A DNA stretch of 64,000 nucleotides from Chrysomallon squamiferum (lineage: Eukaryota > Mollusca > Gastropoda > Neomphalida > Peltospiridae): the NCBI GenBank assembly GCA_012295275.1, contig CM022679.1, forward strand, positions 6,425,157 through 6,489,156, read 5' to 3'. Shown piece by piece: positions 13,801-25,113 of the stretch. The notes beneath the pieces are model-generated. The model did not search any database. It saw nothing but the letters and a program-made list of their open reading frames with translations, and was not told where the DNA came from. A program made the translations under genes and the position numbers. Numbering within the stretch: the first letter of the stretch is position 1; each line of letters begins with the position of its first letter.

Positions 13801-14329
13801 AAATAAAGCAATTGACTGTCTTTGGTTTATGGTTAATAAAGCGCAGTTAAGTTTAATTTTGTAAATGATTACGTCAGATGCTTAGTTCTTTGGCATTACT
13901 AGAATTATGAAAGGTAAATATTTTATTATTATTATTATTGTTGTTTTTGTTATTATTTTATTATTATTGTTGCTGTTGTTGTTATTATTATTATATTTGT
14001 ACTTTAAAAACTATATATTACTACTATTATTAAACAAATGTGTACTAAAGTAGATATTGCATATTTTATACTTCTTATTAATTGATCATAATTAAACAGT
14101 TATAAAACGCTATCAGAACTTAACAGCGGTTTATAGCTAATAATGATCTTTTAACAGAATAAAATGGAGATAACACTTACAAATTCTATATCACCTGACG
14201 CTTTACTGCTTAACATTAAGAATATTTCGACATTATCATGGTCAAAAAAAGTATTTAAAAACAGACATGCTTAAAGTTTAAGTTAAACAGAACTACATGA
14301 AAAATATGTATATAAATATATCAGAGAAT

Positions 14330-14560
14330 GACATCGTTTCAGAAGACTTTAACTCAAAGAGTTTTCAGCGAAAAAACACAACTCCTTGCGAAGCAATTGT
14401 TAAAGAGAAGGTGACTTCTTTTACGTCGTAGTTGAGGCTGTATAAGGACAACAGAAAAGCGAATGATATCAGCCTTTTAATAAAACACTTGAACGTCCAC
14501 TACCCCGCAATTTATAGCCGGGATGTGGTTAAACAGGACACTGACTAAATGCTTTGAAGA
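14330..14560. promoter_or_regulatory. CpG-containing promoter-like patch, no gene attached
   Basis: Several CpGs cluster here (in TTGCGAAGC, ACGTCGTAG, AGCGAATG, GAACGTCC, CCCCGCAA, AGCCGGG), whereas the neighbouring kilobases have almost none. On the minus strand a TATA-like GGCTATAAAT lies at about 14513-14522 next to GCGGGG. No start codon followed by a usable exon could be linked to it on either strand. Confidence 0.25.
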
Positions 14561-14826
14561 CTTCAGTAATAAAAAATAATAATAATGTTGGTGTACAGTA
14601 TAAATCATGTTTTGCATTTATGGAACTGCATTGTCAGCATGGCCATCAATATAAAACTGTAAATAAATGACTAAAATTCCAAATTTATAATTTAAAACAA
14701 TATATTTTAAAATATTTCATCTAACCCGTAAAACATAATATTATGAGTGAAGGATTACTAAGATAACCAAATTATTTTAGTTGTTCGTGATAGATGTAGA
14801 AATATTAAACATGCATACATACATAC

Positions 14827-14958
14827 ACGTTCTTTGACACTAAAGACTGGAATATTTTGAAGGCCATCATTTTTGGTTCTCTTGTGTAGATGTTCTTTGT
14901 AAAATTTCAAATAAGCACCAGTGGATTTATTTATATCATGGTATACAGTTTTATCCAT
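14827..14958 (-). CDS. Possible unplaced coding exon (44 aa), not recognised
   Basis: The minus-strand frame begins MDKTVYHDINKSTGAYLKFY and continues KEHLHKRTKNDGLQNIPVFS-VKER. It ends exactly at a consensus donor, CGT|GTATGT, and is 132 nt (44 codons), so it would leave phase 0. The composition is charged and mixed, unlike the low-complexity frames around it. I do not recognise the family and could not find a continuing exon between it and TM9SF3. It could be the first exon of a small gene, a relic exon, or chance. Confidence 0.25.
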
Positions 14959-16688
14959 GTTGAAAAAATATATGCACCAACCACAAAAGTTCCATAGAGT
15001 CAAGCTAATTATTTGGCATATACTTTCTCATTGTAAGCCAAATAATATCTACCTGAGAATATAAATCATCAAGAAACCAGCAAATGCCATCAGTTAATCA
15101 TGCAAATAGAAGTACATTTATTACTATTATTACTACTACACTACAAGGGCACAGAAATATTCATATCAAAGAAATGCCTGTTGATAATGTTACATACATA
15201 TATATATATAAGATTTTATGCTTTCTATCTCATCTGAATGTATTAACTTGCTTTTTCTATGATAACATGGTACAAAATTTAAAATATTTGATATCCAGAA
15301 TATATGTGAATATAAGTCAATGTGATTTTGTAGTGTCACTGAAAAAAAAAAAAGTATACCCTTATAAAATGAAAGAAACTATAGCATATATAATAAAACT
15401 ACTTATTAATATATATATATTTTTAATTATGACTAAAAATTCTAGCAACCGATTACAAAATTTGTTATACTAATATTAAAGAAAAACAAATTTAAAACTT
15501 CACATTTTTATTTTTACATTCTCATCATTCCATTAATGTATAAAAACAGGAATCTAACAGCTATAGAGTAACAAAAACTAAAGTTTAATTAATATTTTAT
15601 TAGTTTTACAGGACCATTCACAATTTATGCAGTAAGATAATAACTTCCTGTAATAATGAATTATTCATTTTTGAACCAATATTCAACAGCAAATGTGACA
15701 TCTGTTTCTTAAGCTTTTAACTTACTTTTGTTGGTAGCATCATTTCATTTTTTAAATATGTTGTGTGTAAGAAGAAAATAAGAGAAAAAAAATATATATT
15801 ACTTTAGTGATTTTTTTACACAGCTAAAATTTATGAGAATGCAATATATTCATGTATAATATTTATTAAGCCTACAACTGTAACAAAACAACTATTTTTA
15901 TGTAAATAAAGCTTTATTATTACTTATTCATTAAACTCATTACTTTTCATCTGTAAAACAACAAACCAAAAAAAAACAAACAAATATCAAAAAGAAACCC
16001 CCCCATCATATATTAATAGTTTGTCTCAATTCAGGCCAAAAGGAATGTATATTACATGCATAAATTAAATTATTGAAAGATATTTCTAATAAAATTAAGC
16101 AAACTACTTCAACAGAAACTGCATTTACTGGAACGATTAATGAAATTTCTTGGAAAAATAAAATTAATGTTCTACTTGCAACTTTGAGGAAACTTGATTT
16201 TGATTTGGAGACTGATAAATAAGTTTATTAATCAATCTTGAAAAAGGATGATTGAAAGAACATTTATTTTATTAGAAGTTAGATGTGGAAAAAATTGCAA
16301 AACTGCAGAATGACTGATTTCACTTTATTTTGCGAAATCGGAAATAATTATTTCCGAAAAGACTATATATTTCCATAAAAAACAACTTTCTATCATACAA
16401 AAGAAATACAGGACTTAGAGAAGTATTTTAAGACAAGTACAAAAAATATAAGATGAACAGTTTCATGTCATTAAATATATAACTTGGTTAAATCAATTTC
16501 TTTATGTATCTTAAGTTAAAATGAACTGTCTCAATTTTGCTAAAATATCTCAATGCTGGCTATGTCCTGTAGCATTTTTGATTCAAGCCCAGCCAACTGA
16601 CATTCATAATGACAGTGTAGCTTTAATGTATTTTATATTTTTATGAAAATCACTAATTAAAACATAAAAACTAGAATTTAAAAAATAT

Positions 16689-18173
16689 TTAGCTATGATT
16701 TTCGACAGTAGTTGTACTTTCTTCAAAACTGGTATCCTCATCTTTAAAATCAGACTTCCACATATCTAACGTGGGCATTTCTAAAGGTGGCAGATCAAAG
16801 GTTAAATTATCTGGAGAAAAAGTTTCTCCAGCCTGTCCTGTTTCAATATTTCTGTCTGTCTGTAATCGTAAAGCTTGATTTTCTTTATTCAGTTCTTCAA
16901 CTTCATCTAACAACTGCCGAATGCACCTTCTCAGCTCATCGTTGTGAATTTTCAGTTCTTCTATTACAATTTTGTCATCTTTAGGAACCTTTACAAACTC
17001 AGGCTTTGGTTGTGTATCTCTCTGATAAGCAAGGGAGAGACTCTGTTTTCGGAGAGCAAGGAAGTTTAAAAGACTATCTGTCTCAGACAAAGTTTTATAT
17101 AAGTCATTGCAGTCATCTCTAGGAAATATGTCAGTATCGACATCATCAGACCTCAGAAAATGAATATCCTGTGTCTGTGTTGCTTCATTTACTGTGTTTC
17201 GGGATCGGTTTTGCCACAAGAGTGTCTTCTCAACACATATCTGCTTTTCCTGGATGATGTCTTGTTGGCGAAGATGATGCTGATGTTGAAGTCGCAGTGA
17301 TTCTAGAGCATGTTCACACTGTGTCAACTGCATGGCTTGTAACAAATATTCTGGGGCAAAAAAATATTAATAAAAGGCTGAAGTAAGTGAACATAGATTT
17401 GGCTTTAATTTGTAACAATAATTTCATTAATAAAACAAAAATATAAAATGTTTGTAAAGTTTAAATATATATTTTTAAAAAAATGTTTTTTTAAACACTG
17501 AATATATAACATTAAAACATCTTAGGATTCACAATTATTCTGTTAATTAGTAATGTTTTAATTACCTGCTGCCCTCCTATGACAAAAGATAGCAATCTCA
17601 AATTTTCCTGATTTCATCATCATATCTGCTTTTCTAGCCTGTTGATGTGCCTTTAAAATAATAATAATAATAACAGTAACAAAAACTTATATTATTACAT
17701 TAATATATAATAATATGTTAATAACATTGTTGGAGTTTTCTGAATATAAATTAAATAGACTGTAGATTATATGTTTTCCCTATTTAAAAATCAAATCAAA
17801 TTTTCTGGTATCGGTTTTATTTTGCTGCCCTTTGATAGAATGACTTGAATACAGAACTAAAAATATTAAACAGATAACTAATAAAGTAATAACATGCAAA
17901 TGGACTGAAACTTTAGGTAAAGGTTTACACTTTCATGACACTAGTCACTATAATTTTTCCTGTTAATGTATTATTCATCTATTCAATTATTGATGATAAT
18001 CATTTTCTGATTATTCATGATGATGATATAAATATAAAATAATGATATTGTAACGAATTGTTTTCATGAAAAACATCAGTTCATATTTATTTTTTCAAAA
18101 ATGTTATTATTCATTAAAATCGAAAATATTTAATAGCTTCGAAAAGAAGTACCATATTCAATGGCGATTCCAT
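16689..18173 (-). CDS. NRBF2: Nuclear receptor-binding factor 2 homologue, complete, 3 coding exons
   Basis: Coding exons are 18153-18173, 17566-17650 and 16689-17350, together 768 nt (255 aa; human about 287 aa). Exon 1 encodes only MESPLNM. Exon 2 continues AHQQARKADMMMKSGKFEIA, matching the start of the NRBF2 MIT domain. Exon 3 continues EYLLQAMQLTQCEHA. PKDDKIVIEE at residues 158-167 opens the conserved coiled coil (about 160-200, ELRRCIRQLLDEVEELNKEN). A LPPLEMPTLDMW tail (about 222-233) corresponds to the human LPPLDFPSPEL region. NRBF2 binds ATG14 in the Beclin 1-VPS34-VPS15 complex through its MIT domain and promotes autophagy PI3-kinase activity. The segment corresponding to the mammalian LxxLL receptor box reads LLNFL, so nuclear-receptor binding is doubtful. 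The 7-codon first exon was chosen because it restores NxAHQQ across the junction in phase. Confidence 0.94.
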
Positions 18174-18239
18174 GGTTAACGACCTAAATATCCAACAACT
18201 GGACGTAAATAAGAAAATTTAACAACATAAACATACGAA

Positions 18240-18250
18240 ACCGGAAGTAG
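18240..18250 (+). promoter_or_regulatory. NRBF2: ETS/GABP-type site in the NRBF2 promoter region
   Basis: ACCGGAAGTAG lies 67 bp upstream of the NRBF2 ATG (18171-18173). CCGGAAGT is the classic high-affinity ETS/GABP core found in many TATA-less housekeeping promoters. The identical ten bases CCGGAAGTAG recur in the ANKRD54/ALG1 promoter at 25062. Confidence 0.5.
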
Positions 18251-18629
18251 GAGTGTTTTCTTCTGCATTGTAAATTCCTCAAATCATTCTGATAGGCCTT
18301 CTCAACATCTTTGCAAAATCTACTTTGTTTAGAATGTTTAATAATAAACGTGTTTCAATGTCACTGGTGAAAGAATGATTAATAAAGCATATATCAGCGT
18401 TTCTGGTAAAAGTTCTGAAGTTTTCGACCATAGAATAATCAGACCTTTTGTTTTCAGTCGACAAATAATGAAATATAACTTTGTTTCGTGGAAAACGTTT
18501 GCTAAGCAATTTGTAAGCTTATGATGCATTTAGTAGGAGTTCACCTACGTCAGTCTTAGTAATTCGTGTTCGGTTTTGTTTCCATATGATAATTACCTCA
18601 CATGTATGGAGACACTGGATAACAAAGTA

Positions 18630-18922
18630 CAATGGTACCTTGACTTACGAGTGCCCACTTTACGAGCAGTCGGTTGGTCTAGTTTGTGCTTTGGGTTGCG
18701 AGCCAAAATCCGAGTTACGAGCGAGTTTCAGATACGTAGCCGCTAGTTGGCGCAACGAACGACATAACATCCGGCCAGCATCCGGCGTCTCACTCATTTA
18801 CTTCACATGGTTACCTCGCCATGTTGTGTTATGCTCGCGTTTTGTGTAGTATTTGCCAAATTTCTTTTTTTCTGGCCACTGTTTTGATATACGAGCATTT
18901 TGAGTTACGAGGTCATACACTG
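18630..18922. mobile_element. Tigger/pogo-like non-autonomous DNA element (MITE)
   Basis: The left end is CAATGGTACCTTGACTTACG preceded by TA. The right end, read inverted, is CAGTGTATGACCTCGTAACT, an imperfect terminal inverted repeat. TTACGAG occurs four times (about 18645, 18661, 18716, 18905). The element is CpG- and GC-rich relative to its AT-rich surroundings. Ends of the form CAGTGGTACCTYGACTTACG with subterminal TTACGAG/CTCGTAA are known to me from Tigger/pogo-type elements. The body is 293 bp with no transposase, so it depends on another copy. The TA target duplication is not clear at the right end. Confidence 0.5.
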
Positions 18923-20442
18923 ATTATTAAACATACGCTGATCCATATCTACTAAAATGAACCACTCAAAATAACTAGTTTATGATAGTTTCGTATTGCA
19001 TCCTGAATAATCATGTAGTCAAACTACTATTTCGTTAATCATGTAACATTGTTCAGTTCACAGCATTTTGAACATTTTAAATGACTATGAATATATCTAT
19101 AGTTCATGACAAGAAGCAAACAGTGTTACTGAATAATAAACAGGGGAATTCTTGAATTTTCAAATACTTTTGGAAACAATAGTCATATCCTCCACTTTTT
19201 GGAGGAAACAAAATTAATATATTTATGGGTTAATTCATAACCTAACTGGTTTTTGGTGACCATTGCTAATAGTGTACACCTTATTTAACAACATTCTCAC
19301 TAATTATTGTTACATGACTAACCCTACACTTGTAAATTTGTAATACTGAGCAACAAGTTAATAATCGAGCAACTATTATTTGTAACATTTATGCAATATG
19401 TTTTAAGTACAAAAATAGTAATTATAAACAATTACCATTATTATGACACAAACTCTGGTTGTACCACAGTTCTTTATAAATTGACTAAATATGTCATTAA
19501 TATCACTGTATAATCTTCCAATTATGATATAACTACACACACACACAATTCATTTGCAAAGTAAACTTTGGCAAAATATTTTAGAGAAGTAACTTCATAA
19601 TGAAACAACATGGTATGTGAAATTTGTGGATATAATCAAGTTTTAGAAATGTATGTAAAATATGATTTGCATGTAAGAAAAATACCATTTTCCCTAACCA
19701 GTGTAACATTTTCATGATCACTAGCAATCTACAAACCAAAATACTGCTAAAACAATTTTTGATAGCATTAGTAAATCAATGCAGAGCAAATGCATCTTTT
19801 TCCTTTCAGGTTTTTTTTTTTTTTTTTTTTTTTTGTGGGATGATTGAGGTATATCTGTGCACATTAGTATTTTGAAATGTAAAGAAAAACATATTTAAGC
19901 TGTTTAATCATACCACTGCTGCTGAAAAAAATTGTTAAAATCCTTTTAAATGGAAAGTTTATAAATATTTTTATTCATGAAAACATTCACTTGTGCTCTG
20001 TACACTGTAGTCATTTGTGTTAAAAATGTATTTTTTTTTATTCACTTCAATATACATGGTTACAGCAAGGGAGAATGTAATGGATTCTGTTCTTGTACAT
20101 GAGGAAATAAAAAACTGACATTTTTTTTTTATAATCAATATATTTGTTTTTTTCTATATAAACCTATAGCTGACAGTATTGTTTGAAATATTTTCTGTTC
20201 ATCTCTCTCAAATTTACTGGTACACTATTAATGCTGCTCCACAGTTTAAATAAACTTCTCAATTATTTGCATGATAAATTTTAGTTTACATTCACAATAA
20301 CTGAGGCTACCACTAAAAAAGTATCCTCTTGTGCTAAAACAGTTATAAAATTAATGATCTGATGAAATAAATGTTCTGAAATTTGTTTTTTCATATTTAA
20401 TGGAATAGTGAGTTAATCATATCACATATTACATCAATACAA

Positions 20443-20475
<33 letters not shown>

Positions 20476-20503
20476 TATATAAAACAAAATTTAAAATCAA
20501 TGT

Positions 20504-20509
20504 TTTATT
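20504..20509 (-). terminator. Polyadenylation hexamer for ANKRD54
   Basis: AATAAA on the minus strand starts 20 nt after the ANKRD54 stop codon (20529-20531). It is the nearest hexamer downstream of the gene, which would give a very short 3' UTR. Confidence 0.45.
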
Positions 20510-20528
20510 TCATTCATAAGCCAATATA

Positions 20529-22681
20529 TTAAGTGGCTTGTTCTTTTTTCTCCAAAGTCATATTAGTAAAATTGAAGAGTAAGCTGCTAACAGCATCCAC
20601 CTCATCACGAGTTGTTGTCTGTTTCAGTTGCTGACACAATTCATCAAGCTGTTGTGAATCATCCTTCATTCCTGATACAGTGAGATATGTGGACATCATT
20701 TCAGAAATCTGGAGAAACAAAATGACTAAATGAATGTTTAAAAGTATCTCAGCAAAAAATCTATAGGCTATTAAATATATAAATATTAATTTACAGCATC
20801 AGATGATATACCATTATAAATAACTGTATTACAACTATTAATCCAATCATTCAATAAAAACAAACAGATAGATAATACAAATACAAGTACACTGATTTGC
20901 TATTAAATAATAGACGACATTTTGGTATTTATATAATTTATGTATCCTACAGATAATTGTAACTATATATATACTGAACATAATTAAAATAGATTTTTAA
21001 ATGGGTTTTTTTAAACTTACTTCTTGAAGTTCATTCTTCAGTTGTTCAGAGGGTGAATTTTTATCCTGAGAAAGGAAACCAAGACGTGATTTTGCTAGGG
21101 ATAAAGGTGTCCGACCATATTTATCTACAGATTTTACATCTGTACCTAAAATCAGAAAATAAATATAAGATACTTCTTGACGAAGTTAATAGAACCAAAC
21201 TGTTTCAGATAATTAAAATACTAAAACATTTTCTACTACCGTGGTTGATTTGGTAAATGTCATTTTAAATTTTAAATATAATCTAGAATTATATTTCATC
21301 TGACCATGTACTGTTAGCTAAAAAGTAATTAAATATTCAAAGAGCATTATTTATTTTTCAAACATAAAAGTAAATAAATAATGCACTTTCAACGTTAATG
21401 GAATGTTGGGCACATTTATTTGTGGTTAATTTAAAATGCTTTATTTCAAGGAATTTTGTAATTTAACTGCACAAAAATGTAATATTCACTAAAATGTAAA
21501 ACTATTACCAGCACGTAAAAGCAGTGTTACAACAGGTACTTGGCATGTACAGGCAGCTATTTAAAAAAAAAAAAAAAAAACAGAAATTAAAATTAGTTTA
21601 AATAATGACATTACAGTTACAGTACATAAAAGGCTGTTAAAATATTTATCAAATAAAGTAAAATGAATTACAACAAAGCCTCAATTTCTTAATTCTTCCT
21701 AATGATATATTATAATTTGTTTCCGTTAAACAAATTTTACTGAAATAAAATTATTTACAATTTATTGTAATACCTTAATTATAAACATCAGAAGTTTACC
21801 TACAATAGATTGTTGCAATCACTTTATGTATAATGAGATTATATTTAGTATAGCTTAAAATTTCTATTCAATATCTTCAGTTCAATTTGATGCATATATT
21901 ATCTGGTTTTAATTTGCTATTTTTGTTATTTTTTCTAATAAATAAAATAGCCTATCATTTTTCAGTAAGTCATAAATATTATTTTTAAAGAGTTATAATA
22001 ATAGAGCAATTTGCTGACAGTCATCTTATGTTTAAACCATTTTACTTTGGATATCAGTGTTGTAAAGCAGTCACATGAGGTGAAAATAATATACTTTTAT
22101 TTTTTATGTTACAGAATTGAAACTTGATGGAAATAATCCCCTTTTGTTATCATAAAACAAACTAGTACTAGTTTATTTTTTTTATGACAAATGGTTACTT
22201 TTATTAGTCTATTTAGAAATTAGTCTTTTTCCATGATTTTCTTTCTGTCATTTTGTAGTGTTTGTTCAAATTTTTTCCTTTTTTTCCTAGCATGTCCCTA
22301 TAATAACAGAGAAATCTGTAAGAATACTAAACGAAATGTGTTCCAACCAAATGTCCTAAAACATTACTCATAACTGGTTGTTTCAAAGTTGAAGAAACAC
22401 CCTTTCTTCGATAGATATTCAAGATTGCAATTTATCTTTTTTGTTTAAAAACTGGAAACCTTAAATTATAAAAGAAAAGAATGCTGAAAAACATTCTTAC
22501 CAAGGTGAAGAGGCGTGTTTCCTAATATATCTTTCTTGTTAACATCTGCCCCATGATCAAGCAGTATCTTCACTGTACAACATTAAATAAATAAATTTGT
22601 AATACCAATTTTGATTTTTTTTTTTTAATTTTGGTTACTTTTATGTTAAACGATGAAGTATATTAATTTGATCTGTTCATC

Positions 22682-22731
<50 letters not shown>

Positions 22732-24552
22732 TACTATACTTTCCTATATATGATGAAGAATATTAAATAAAGAAGATAAATAAATACCATTTCTGCCGGA
22801 TAGCTATGGCTGAACATAAATGAAACAGGGACAAAGTAGATGTGTTCAGCAAATAAAGTTTTTTTATTTTATCATCTGTTTATTACTGCACATATAATGA
22901 TAATTAAAAACTGTATTTTCCCTTGCAAAGCTGTAAATTCTACTGAGAATGATAACTAATGTTTTATATTAAGTTTATAGTAAAACTGAATTGACTGATA
23001 CTTTAATTCTCATTAGCTTTATACAAGCTAAAATATATTTTTATATTTAAAACCCAGAATTCAAATAATACTACTTCCACTAGCAATAATAACAGACTGA
23101 AGAAGAACTGTAAACCCACCAATGGACTGATGTCCCTGTGAAGCTGCAAAATGAAGAGCAGTTCTTTGTTTAGCATCATAGCCTGATGGATCAACTCCAC
23201 TTTCCAGCAACTCAACAACTATGGGACAAAGCAAAAACCCAGTATAAGATAGAATTGAAAGTTATTATATAAATTTTATAAAATTAATTTCAACATACAT
23301 TCTTTTCTTCAACACATGAATTACAGTGATTTATTAATTTCAAATTTTATATTTAAACACTAAAAATATTTTTTTGTGTGACAGCACATATTCATACAAC
23401 ACAAACAGAAACTAGTTTACAGCCACATAGGATAGTTTTATGATTCTATATGTCCAGGGAAATGAACTTTATAATCACTATAATTAATTTTAAATATTAT
23501 TTTAGAAACGTCTGATTAGTTGAAATGTACATTTTTAATATAAGACATTATATATTTTAATACTGGTTAGTGTTAGTCACAAAGTCAAAAATAAAATAAT
23601 TTTCTAAAAGTCATGCATTCACTGCCATGAACAGAGAATAAAAGATTAGGCACCTACATATAAGTACATGCATGTACATTCAAATGGTGATATACACACA
23701 GATATATACAGGAAAATAAATATTTTACACATACCTTGAATATAATCATTTTCAGAAGCTGCTGTTCGTAATTTTCTGTCATCTGAAGAAGATTTTGTTT
23801 TTAAATATTAATTAAACTTGAAGTTAACTAATGTGCATGTTTACAATTTAGAATTCATATACATGTATATAAAAAAATCATCTGGAAAAACCTAATATCT
23901 CAACAGTTATAAATAAATAAATATATTTCTTGAAACTTTGTGTTACCTAGAATATTTCTTCCTGTTGTTTTCCCACATTTGAATTCTTTCAGGCGTTGCT
24001 TTCTGTGAGTGCATGATGGTCTAATTTTATTTATATGGCTGTCCTGGTTATAAGAATATCCTCTGTTGAATGGAATTAGACACATGAAATGAAGCCCAGC
24101 TGGTGGTTCTGGACTCCAGTGGGTAAATTCAAAGTGAGGTGATTCAAAGTTTTGAACCTGTAAAAATTAATTACTCACAGATAATGATACATACAAATAT
24201 TTACCAAATGTACAACAGACATTAAGCTGCAGAAATTAATTTTCCAAATGATTAATCTAATAAAAAATAAAAATAAAAACAAATGTATATAATTTAACCC
24301 TTTTAATCTCAAATTCTTATTCAGTTAGTGTTGATTCTTTACATTATATAACCATCATGCCAGTGTATATCACAATATATTAGAACATATACTACAGTAT
24401 AATTATATATTAATAATAAATAAAATAAAATAATGCAAATAAACTATTGTGACATAACCATTTATAACAATTATCACATTAAAAATATAGTTAACCAAAT
24501 CATCATTTCATGTATATTTTCGTGTAGATGAAATCTTTCTTTTGTTCTCTCA

Positions 24553-24590
<38 letters not shown>

Positions 24591-24738
24591 AACCAGGAAT
24601 CTGGAATGTCTGCAGTTAGTAGAGTTACTCAGGCTAATTTATTAATTATAAAACAAAAAACAAACAAATAAATAATACATTATATTCGCCTTCAGAGCTG
24701 CTGGTGTCACATCCACTATCATCTGGAGAATCATTCAT
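20529..24738 (-). CDS. ANKRD54: Ankyrin repeat domain-containing protein 54, complete, 8 coding exons
   Basis: Coding exons are 24679-24738, 23947-24157, 23735-23782, 23120-23218, 22501-22572, 21509-21556, 21021-21145 and 20529-20708; they sum to 843 nt (280 aa; human about 300 aa) with all phases consistent. The N-terminus MNDSPDDSGCDTSSSEGEYN parallels the acidic S/E-rich start of the human protein. The ankyrin block (about residues 92-215) reads DDRKLRTAASENDYIQVVEL, GYDAKQRTALHFAASQGHQS, KILLDHGADVNKKDILGNTP, LHLAACTCQVPVVTLLLRAG and DKYGRTPLSLAKSRLGFL, which are four repeats. The C-terminal helix (LDELCQQLKQTTTRDEVDAV) is the family's signature tail. In vertebrates ANKRD54 is a nucleocytoplasmic shuttling adaptor that binds SH3-containing kinases such as Lyn and Btk; that role here is inferred. 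It shares its promoter region with ALG1. Confidence 0.94.
22682..22733. repeat. A-tract joined to (TA)n
   Basis: About 28 A are followed by about 12 TA units within an ANKRD54 intron. Confidence 0.9.
24559..24590. repeat. (GT)n microsatellite in ANKRD54 intron 1
   Basis: About 15 GT units lie between exons 24679-24738 and 23947-24157. Confidence 0.95.
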
Positions 24739-25061
24739 ACTCTTGCAGTGTAAAAAGGTTTGACGACTGCCGATTCATTTACACATCAATTTTCACTTTT
24801 TCTTTTACTAAAAGTTTTAGTACCAACATTGCATATTAGTATTTCAGCAGTTATCTTTTCTTGGACTCCTAGAATCATCCGAAAATTGGTGGGTTATTAA
24901 TATTATTTTAACTTTTTTAAATTATTATTATTTTGGTGCGACAGTTCTCATTTTCAGATGTTATTAAAAAACAAACTATTTCATAGTCGTTTTTATTTTT
25001 AAATGCAATGCACCCTGAAACAGTAAATAAATATTCAGGTTCGTTATGATAGAAGGGTCAC

Positions 25062-25071
25062 CCGGAAGTAG
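25062..25071 (+). promoter_or_regulatory. ETS/GABP-type site in the ANKRD54/ALG1 promoter
   Basis: CCGGAAGTAG is identical to the ten bases found upstream of NRBF2 at 18241-18250. Confidence 0.5.
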
Positions 25072-25099
25072 TGTACGTCTGCTAACTTTACTTTCAAAA

Positions 25100-25108
25100 A
25101 TGTTATAA
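25100..25108 (+). promoter_or_regulatory. Minimal upstream ORF before ALG1
   Basis: ATG TTA TAA (Met-Leu-stop) ends 5 nt before the ALG1 start at 25114. If the transcript starts upstream, scanning ribosomes meet this two-codon frame first. The context is A-rich (position -3 is A), so it could lower ALG1 translation. Confidence 0.3.
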
Positions 25109-25113
25109 TCATA

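Larger units (their letters stand above)
12315..16688. other. Intergenic region between TM9SF3 and NRBF2
   Basis: This region is mostly AT-rich unique DNA with simple repeats: (AAAT)n at 13766-13800 and (ATT)n at 13923-13995. Three pieces stand out and are listed separately: a GGCCC-bearing patch at 13150-13368, a CpG-containing patch at 14330-14560, and one open segment with good splice context at 14827-14958. The right part (about 15000-16688) is probably NRBF2 3' UTR and flank. Confidence 0.5.
18174..20528. other. Intergenic: NRBF2 promoter side, transposon remnant, ANKRD54 3' flank
   Basis: This stretch holds the NRBF2 upstream region (18174 to about 18600), a Tigger/pogo-like non-autonomous element (18630-18922), then unique AT-rich DNA with a 24-T tract at 19811-19834 and a TA microsatellite at about 20442-20481. 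No coding exon was found. Confidence 0.6.
24739..25113. promoter_or_regulatory. Divergent promoter region of ANKRD54 and ALG1
   Basis: Only 375 bp separate the ANKRD54 ATG (minus) from the ALG1 ATG (plus). No TATA box is evident on either strand at a sensible distance. The right part carries CCGGAAGTAG (25062-25071), an ETS/GABP-type site often found in bidirectional promoters, 42 bp before the ALG1 ATG. The arrangement suggests shared initiation, though no start sites are visible. Confidence 0.6.

Noticed and set aside
15084-15473. 129-aa plus-strand frame
   Set aside because: It contains runs of TA-repeat and A-tract codons and has no domain; probably antisense to the NRBF2 3' flank.
18586-18849. 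87-aa plus-strand frame
   Set aside because: It lies inside the Tigger/pogo-like element, whose GC-rich sequence simply lacks stops.
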